Below are positions 32,612-35,521 of a stretch of DNA of 35,521 bases, in pieces. Numbering within the stretch: position 1 is the first letter of the stretch; every line of letters begins with the position of its first letter. Both the position numbers and the translations under genes were made by a program. Below the pieces are notes generated by a model. The model did no database searches and was not told the origin of the DNA. It saw only the letters and a program-made list of their open reading frames with translations. Origin of the DNA: Rhodocyclaceae bacterium (GTDB lineage Bacteria; Pseudomonadota; Gammaproteobacteria; Burkholderiales; Rhodocyclaceae); the NCBI GenBank assembly GCA_003963315.1, contig RXJP01000066.1, positions 1-35,521 of the forward strand, read 5' to 3'.

Positions 32612-34489
32612 TCAATGAACGACTTCGGGCATGAACAGCGGATGGGTGGCGCCGGATTTTCGCCGTTCGATGAAAAGCCCGCTGCCGTTTACCCGCTTCT
32701 TTGCCTGCTTCTTGGCGCTGGAGATTGCGGCGGAGACTTCGTGGTGGCTTTGGAACAAGCCAGGCTCCACCACTACCACCCCGATGGAGAGCGTGGGCAG
32801 CGCATGGAACACGGGCTGGCCGCGGCGGTCTTCGCCCCAATAGCCGCCCTGACCGACGTGCTCTTCGGCGGCGAAGCCCCGGATGCCCTGGTCGAAACGT
32901 TCAATCGCATGGGTAACGGCTTCTTGCCAATCGTTGTTCTGCATGATGAGTACGAAATCGTCGCCGCCCACATGACCGACGAAATCGAGGCGCCTGTCGC
33001 AGGCCTTGCGCAGCACGTCGCCCAGGAACTGGATCACCTGGTCGCCGCGGCGATAGCCGTAGGTGTCGTTGTAGGGCTTGAAGTGATCCAGGTCGCAATA
33101 GCAGGCGACGAAAATCCTGCGACTGTCCAGCAGGCGGTCGATGTGCTCGTTGATGGGCACATTGCCCGGCAATTGGGTCAAGGGATTGGCGTAGCGGGCG
33201 GCGCGGATCTGCATGTCGGTGATGAGGGACATCAGCGCCTGGGTGCCGCCCATGCCGATATAGCGCCCCTGTTCAGTGATGATGAAACCGTCCAGCATGT
33301 GGTGGTGGGCTGCGGCGCTGAGGATCTGGCCGGCTTCCTGTACGGTGGTGGTTTGGTCGAGCACCAGGGGCTCGGGATCCATCAGGGTGGTACAGGGCTT
33401 GCGGCCATAGATCTCGCGACGGAAAGGACGGGCAAAGCGGTCGATCAGCGAATGGCGGTTGATGATGCCCACCGGCAGCCCTGTTGAGTCGATCACCGGC
33501 AATACCTGGAGGTCTTCCTCGGTCTCGAAGCGCGCGAAGATTTCATCGTTGGTGTGTTGCGGGCTCATCGGTTCAATCACCGCAAGAACATCTCTCACCG
33601 TGGTGGTTTCAACGCTGATGGAGGCTGCCTGGGGAAAGACGATGAGGGCGGTATTGTTCAGCAGCTTGGTGGTAACGGTTTGTGGGATGCGTTCAGGCTG
33701 CTCCTGCGGGCGGGAAATGAGAAAGCCCTGACCGAATTCGATGCCTAGGTCGCGTACCGTGGTGAACTCGGCTTCCGTCTCGATGCCTTCGGCAATGATG
33801 CGGGCATGGCTGGCCTCGGAGAGTTCCTGCATGGCCTTGACCAATTGGAACTTCAAGGCGTCGTCGGCGATACCGTTGATGAAGTGGCGGTCTATCTTGA
33901 CGAATTCGGGGCGAACCTCCGACCACATGCGCAGGTTGGAGAAGCCCTCCCCGAGGTCGTCTACCGCGATCTGGTAGCCGGTCTTGCGATAGGTGGCGAG
34001 CAGGTCGCGCAGGGCGGAAAAATCGCTGACGTGCTGGTTCTCGGTGATCTCGATGACGATCTGGCGCGGATTGAGACCCACTTCGGCAAGCAGCTTGGCC
34101 GTATCGCCGTTGAGGAAAAAGGGGTCGGCCAGGCAGCCCACGCTGACATTGACGAATAGTTTTCCCGGCAGACCTTGGGCGGCGAAGGCGCGGAAGATGA
34201 TCTCCCGGCAGAGGCGTTCCAGGGCCACGGTCTGGCCGCTGACATGGGCCAGTTCGAAGAGTACGGCGGGGCTTTCCAGGTCGCTCCCTTGCGGGCCGCG
34301 GATCAGGCCTTCATAGGCCAGGTAGCTGCGGGCGCGGAAATCGAGGATGGGCTGGAAGACGGCGCGCAACTGTTTGCGTTGAATGACTTCCTGAAGGCGG
34401 CGTACATTCTCCGGCGTGATACGCGCTGCGCCGGTTCTTTCAGGGGTGATGCAGGCACCACCGGACGTGATGGGCTCGGAAAGATCCAT
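32612..34489 (-). CDS. EAL-CBS-GGDEF cyclic-di-GMP signalling protein
   Basis: 625 aa cytoplasmic protein, no signal peptide or membrane segment; the start has AGGA 6 bases upstream. The order is EAL (about 30-280), a CBS-pair region (about 295-430; TTVRDVLAVIEPMSPQHTNDEIFARFE, VIDSTGLPVGIINRHSLIDRF) and GGDEF (about 455-610). EAL active-site residues are YEGLIRG (EGL variant), NVSVG, EITENQH, DDLGEGFSNL, KIDRHFING and AEGIETEAE. The cyclase site is GGDDF with an RRLD inhibitory site five residues before it. Both domains therefore look potentially active, and the reverse order (EAL first) with CBS suggests nucleotide-sensed switching. Confidence 0.93.
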   Translation of the reverse strand: MDLSEPITSGGACITPERTGAARITPENVRRLQEVIQRKQLRAVFQPILDFRARSYLAYEGLIRGPQGSDLESPAVLFELAHVSGQTVALERLCREIIFRAFAAQGLPGKLFVNVSVGCLADPFFLNGDTAKLLAEVGLNPRQIVIEITENQHVSDFSALRDLLATYRKTGYQIAVDDLGEGFSNLRMWSEVRPEFVKIDRHFINGIADDALKFQLVKAMQELSEASHARIIAEGIETEAEFTTVRDLGIEFGQGFLISRPQEQPERIPQTVTTKLLNNTALIVFPQAASISVETTTVRDVLAVIEPMSPQHTNDEIFARFETEEDLQVLPVIDSTGLPVGIINRHSLIDRFARPFRREIYGRKPCTTLMDPEPLVLDQTTTVQEAGQILSAAAHHHMLDGFIITEQGRYIGMGGTQALMSLITDMQIRAARYANPLTQLPGNVPINEHIDRLLDSRRIFVACYCDLDHFKPYNDTYGYRRGDQVIQFLGDVLRKACDRRLDFVGHVGGDDFVLIMQNNDWQEAVTHAIERFDQGIRGFAAEEHVGQGGYWGEDRRGQPVFHALPTLSIGVVVVEPGLFQSHHEVSAAISSAKKQAKKRVNGSGLFIERRKSGATHPLFMPEVVH

Positions 34490-34579
34490 GGCATGTCCTG
34501 GCGTAATTAAGGAGGGACAAGCCTACGGCCCGAGTGTTACGAATGTGTGACTTTGGTCGGACGAGGGACGTGAATCGTA

Positions 34580-35521
34580 TTACTCCGTCTTGTAGCCGAT
34601 GCGTACGCCGCCCCAGTGGCGGCCCTGGACATAAACCGGGGCGGAAATGTCGTGCATGATCTCCCCGGTATCGCGCCGGTAGGTCTGGATCAGGAAGGGC
34701 TGTTCATGGGCGCCGCAGCGCTTGCCCACCGGGTCGGAGAACAGGCGCTTGGTGCGGTTGCCCACCATGTCCTTGGCTTCGTCGCCAGTGAGGGGAAGCG
34801 AGAACCGCTTGTTGTGGGTGGGCACATAGCTGTTGCGGTCGATGGCGATGGCGTAGGCGATTTCCTTGGCTCGTTCGAGCACGGGTTCCTGTACCGCCGG
34901 CAGCAGGCGGTCTAGCAGGGCATCGAACTTGGTGGTGTATTTGGCCGGCTTGGTGTTGGGGATGGGAACGTAGTTCTGGTCGAACAAATCCTCGATAGAA
35001 ATCTGTTTGCTCTTTACCGCTTCTTCCATCAAACGACTGACCTTGGCTGCCAGTTCCGCCACTTGGTCCGGCATGCCGGTGTGGATGCGCCGGGCCGCTT
35101 CGCCGCTGGCGCCGAGTTTGAATACCGTGCCGATCTCCGCCAGGTTGGTGGCGAGGTAGTTCAGTTGGTTGGCTTCCGCCAGGGTGCTGCGGGCGCCCTC
35201 GGTATTGCGGGTGGAAAGGTCGATGATGTTGCCCGCCTGGGTGGCGATATGGCGGGCCTGGGCTGTTTGCTCCGTCATGGTGGCGGCGATGAGCCGGATC
35301 TTGTCCAGGGTTTCCTCCGCGCCGGTGTGGATGCGGGTCAGTGCCTCGGCAGCCTCATTGGACAGGGCGGAGCCGTTGCGGGCTTGCTGCGATCCTTGGT
35401 GGATGGAGGCAATGGCATTTTGGATTTCACCCTGTATCGCATTGATGAGACCGCCAATTTCCGTGGTGGTCGAGGTGGTGCGTTCCGCCAGTTTGCGGAC
35501 TTCGTCGGCCACCACGGCGAA
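34580..35521 (-). CDS. Methyl-accepting chemotaxis protein, C-terminal part with a trailing sensory-like domain
   Basis: 313 C-terminal residues are visible; the gene continues past the right edge. It opens in the signalling tip FAVVADEVRKLAERTT, the conserved MCP hairpin that binds CheA/CheW, followed by the long antiparallel helix (GLINAIQGEIQNAIASIHQGS ... EGARSTLAEANQLNYLATNLAEIGTVFKLG). Unlike standard chemoreceptors, which end near there, about 150 further residues follow. They have a Cache/PAS-like pattern: KYTTKFDALLDRLLPAVQEPVLERAKEIAYAIAIDRNSYVPTHN, LTGDEAKDMVGNRTKRLFSDPVGKRCGAHEQPFLIQTYRRDTGEIMHDISAPVYVQGRHWGGVRIGY. Cytoplasmic sensing is therefore likely. The N-terminal half, including any membrane segments, is not visible. 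Confidence 0.9.
   Translation of the reverse strand, partial: FAVVADEVRKLAERTTSTTTEIGGLINAIQGEIQNAIASIHQGSQQARNGSALSNEAAEALTRIHTGAEETLDKIRLIAATMTEQTAQARHIATQAGNIIDLSTRNTEGARSTLAEANQLNYLATNLAEIGTVFKLGASGEAARRIHTGMPDQVAELAAKVSRLMEEAVKSKQISIEDLFDQNYVPIPNTKPAKYTTKFDALLDRLLPAVQEPVLERAKEIAYAIAIDRNSYVPTHNKRFSLPLTGDEAKDMVGNRTKRLFSDPVGKRCGAHEQPFLIQTYRRDTGEIMHDISAPVYVQGRHWGGVRIGYKTE

Noticed and set aside
32388-32840. 150-codon minus-strand open frame upstream of the asnB-like gene
   Set aside because: Mostly overlaps the EAL-GGDEF gene in another frame, Arg/Ser-rich low-complexity translation, no recognisable motif.
1-35521. tRNA, rRNA, transposase or integrase genes
   Set aside because: No cloverleaf, rRNA core, DDE transposase or recombinase motifs were recognised on either strand while reading the window.

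Overview
The window reads as a chromosomal segment of a Gram-negative, GC-rich betaproteobacterium (a Rhodocyclales or Nitrosomonadales-like background is my guess from gene style). It has two RND efflux systems, an outer-membrane barrel protein, periplasmic c-type cytochromes, a sbp-cysTWA-cysB sulfate locus, an EAL/GGDEF protein and a chemoreceptor. I see no rRNA, tRNA, CRISPR array, phage or complete insertion sequence.

Region 1 (1-12463, all minus strand). Reading in the direction of transcription: a DUF1549/DUF1553 cytochrome-like protein and a Tat-exported DUF1501 protein (a pair best known from Planctomycetes), a class II-type cytochrome c, a periplasmic peroxiredoxin, a dihaem cytochrome c4-like protein, an outer-membrane barrel protein, a SsuA/TauA-type binding protein, two SsuC-type permeases, an SsuB-type ATPase, then the 5' part of an RND pump. 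Two strong sigma-54 (-24/-12) promoter matches sit upstream of the first gene and upstream of the barrel-protein gene. Both are preceded by dyads sharing a TTGCTG-Y-TGCCC core. I infer one sigma-54 regulon linking a periplasmic redox/hydrolase module to uptake of an organosulfur-like compound. This is the best candidate for an undescribed system here.

Region 2 (12820-17811). A small helix-hairpin-helix protein is followed by an RND adaptor and permease operon on the plus strand. Its two genes are separated by a perfect 30-bp inverted repeat.

Region 3 (17865-24976). A HicB-like protein and a DUF779 protein overlap in TAATG, next to a GlxA-type AraC regulator. A chimeric gene relic then precedes sbp-cysT-cysW-cysA-cysB, a complete sulfate/thiosulfate importer with its regulator.

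Region 4 (25132-32348). An SGNH-hydrolase-like protein and a serine-acetyltransferase-like protein overlap on the plus strand. They converge on a compact minus-strand operon: asparagine-synthase-like amidotransferase, AMP-forming acyl ligase, acyl carrier protein, NAD-synthase-like amide ligase and PrmC/HemK-like methyltransferase. I infer a dedicated small-molecule or exopolysaccharide-modification pathway.

Region 5 (32612-35521). An EAL-CBS-GGDEF signalling protein and the C-terminal part of a chemoreceptor with an unusual domain after its signalling tip.
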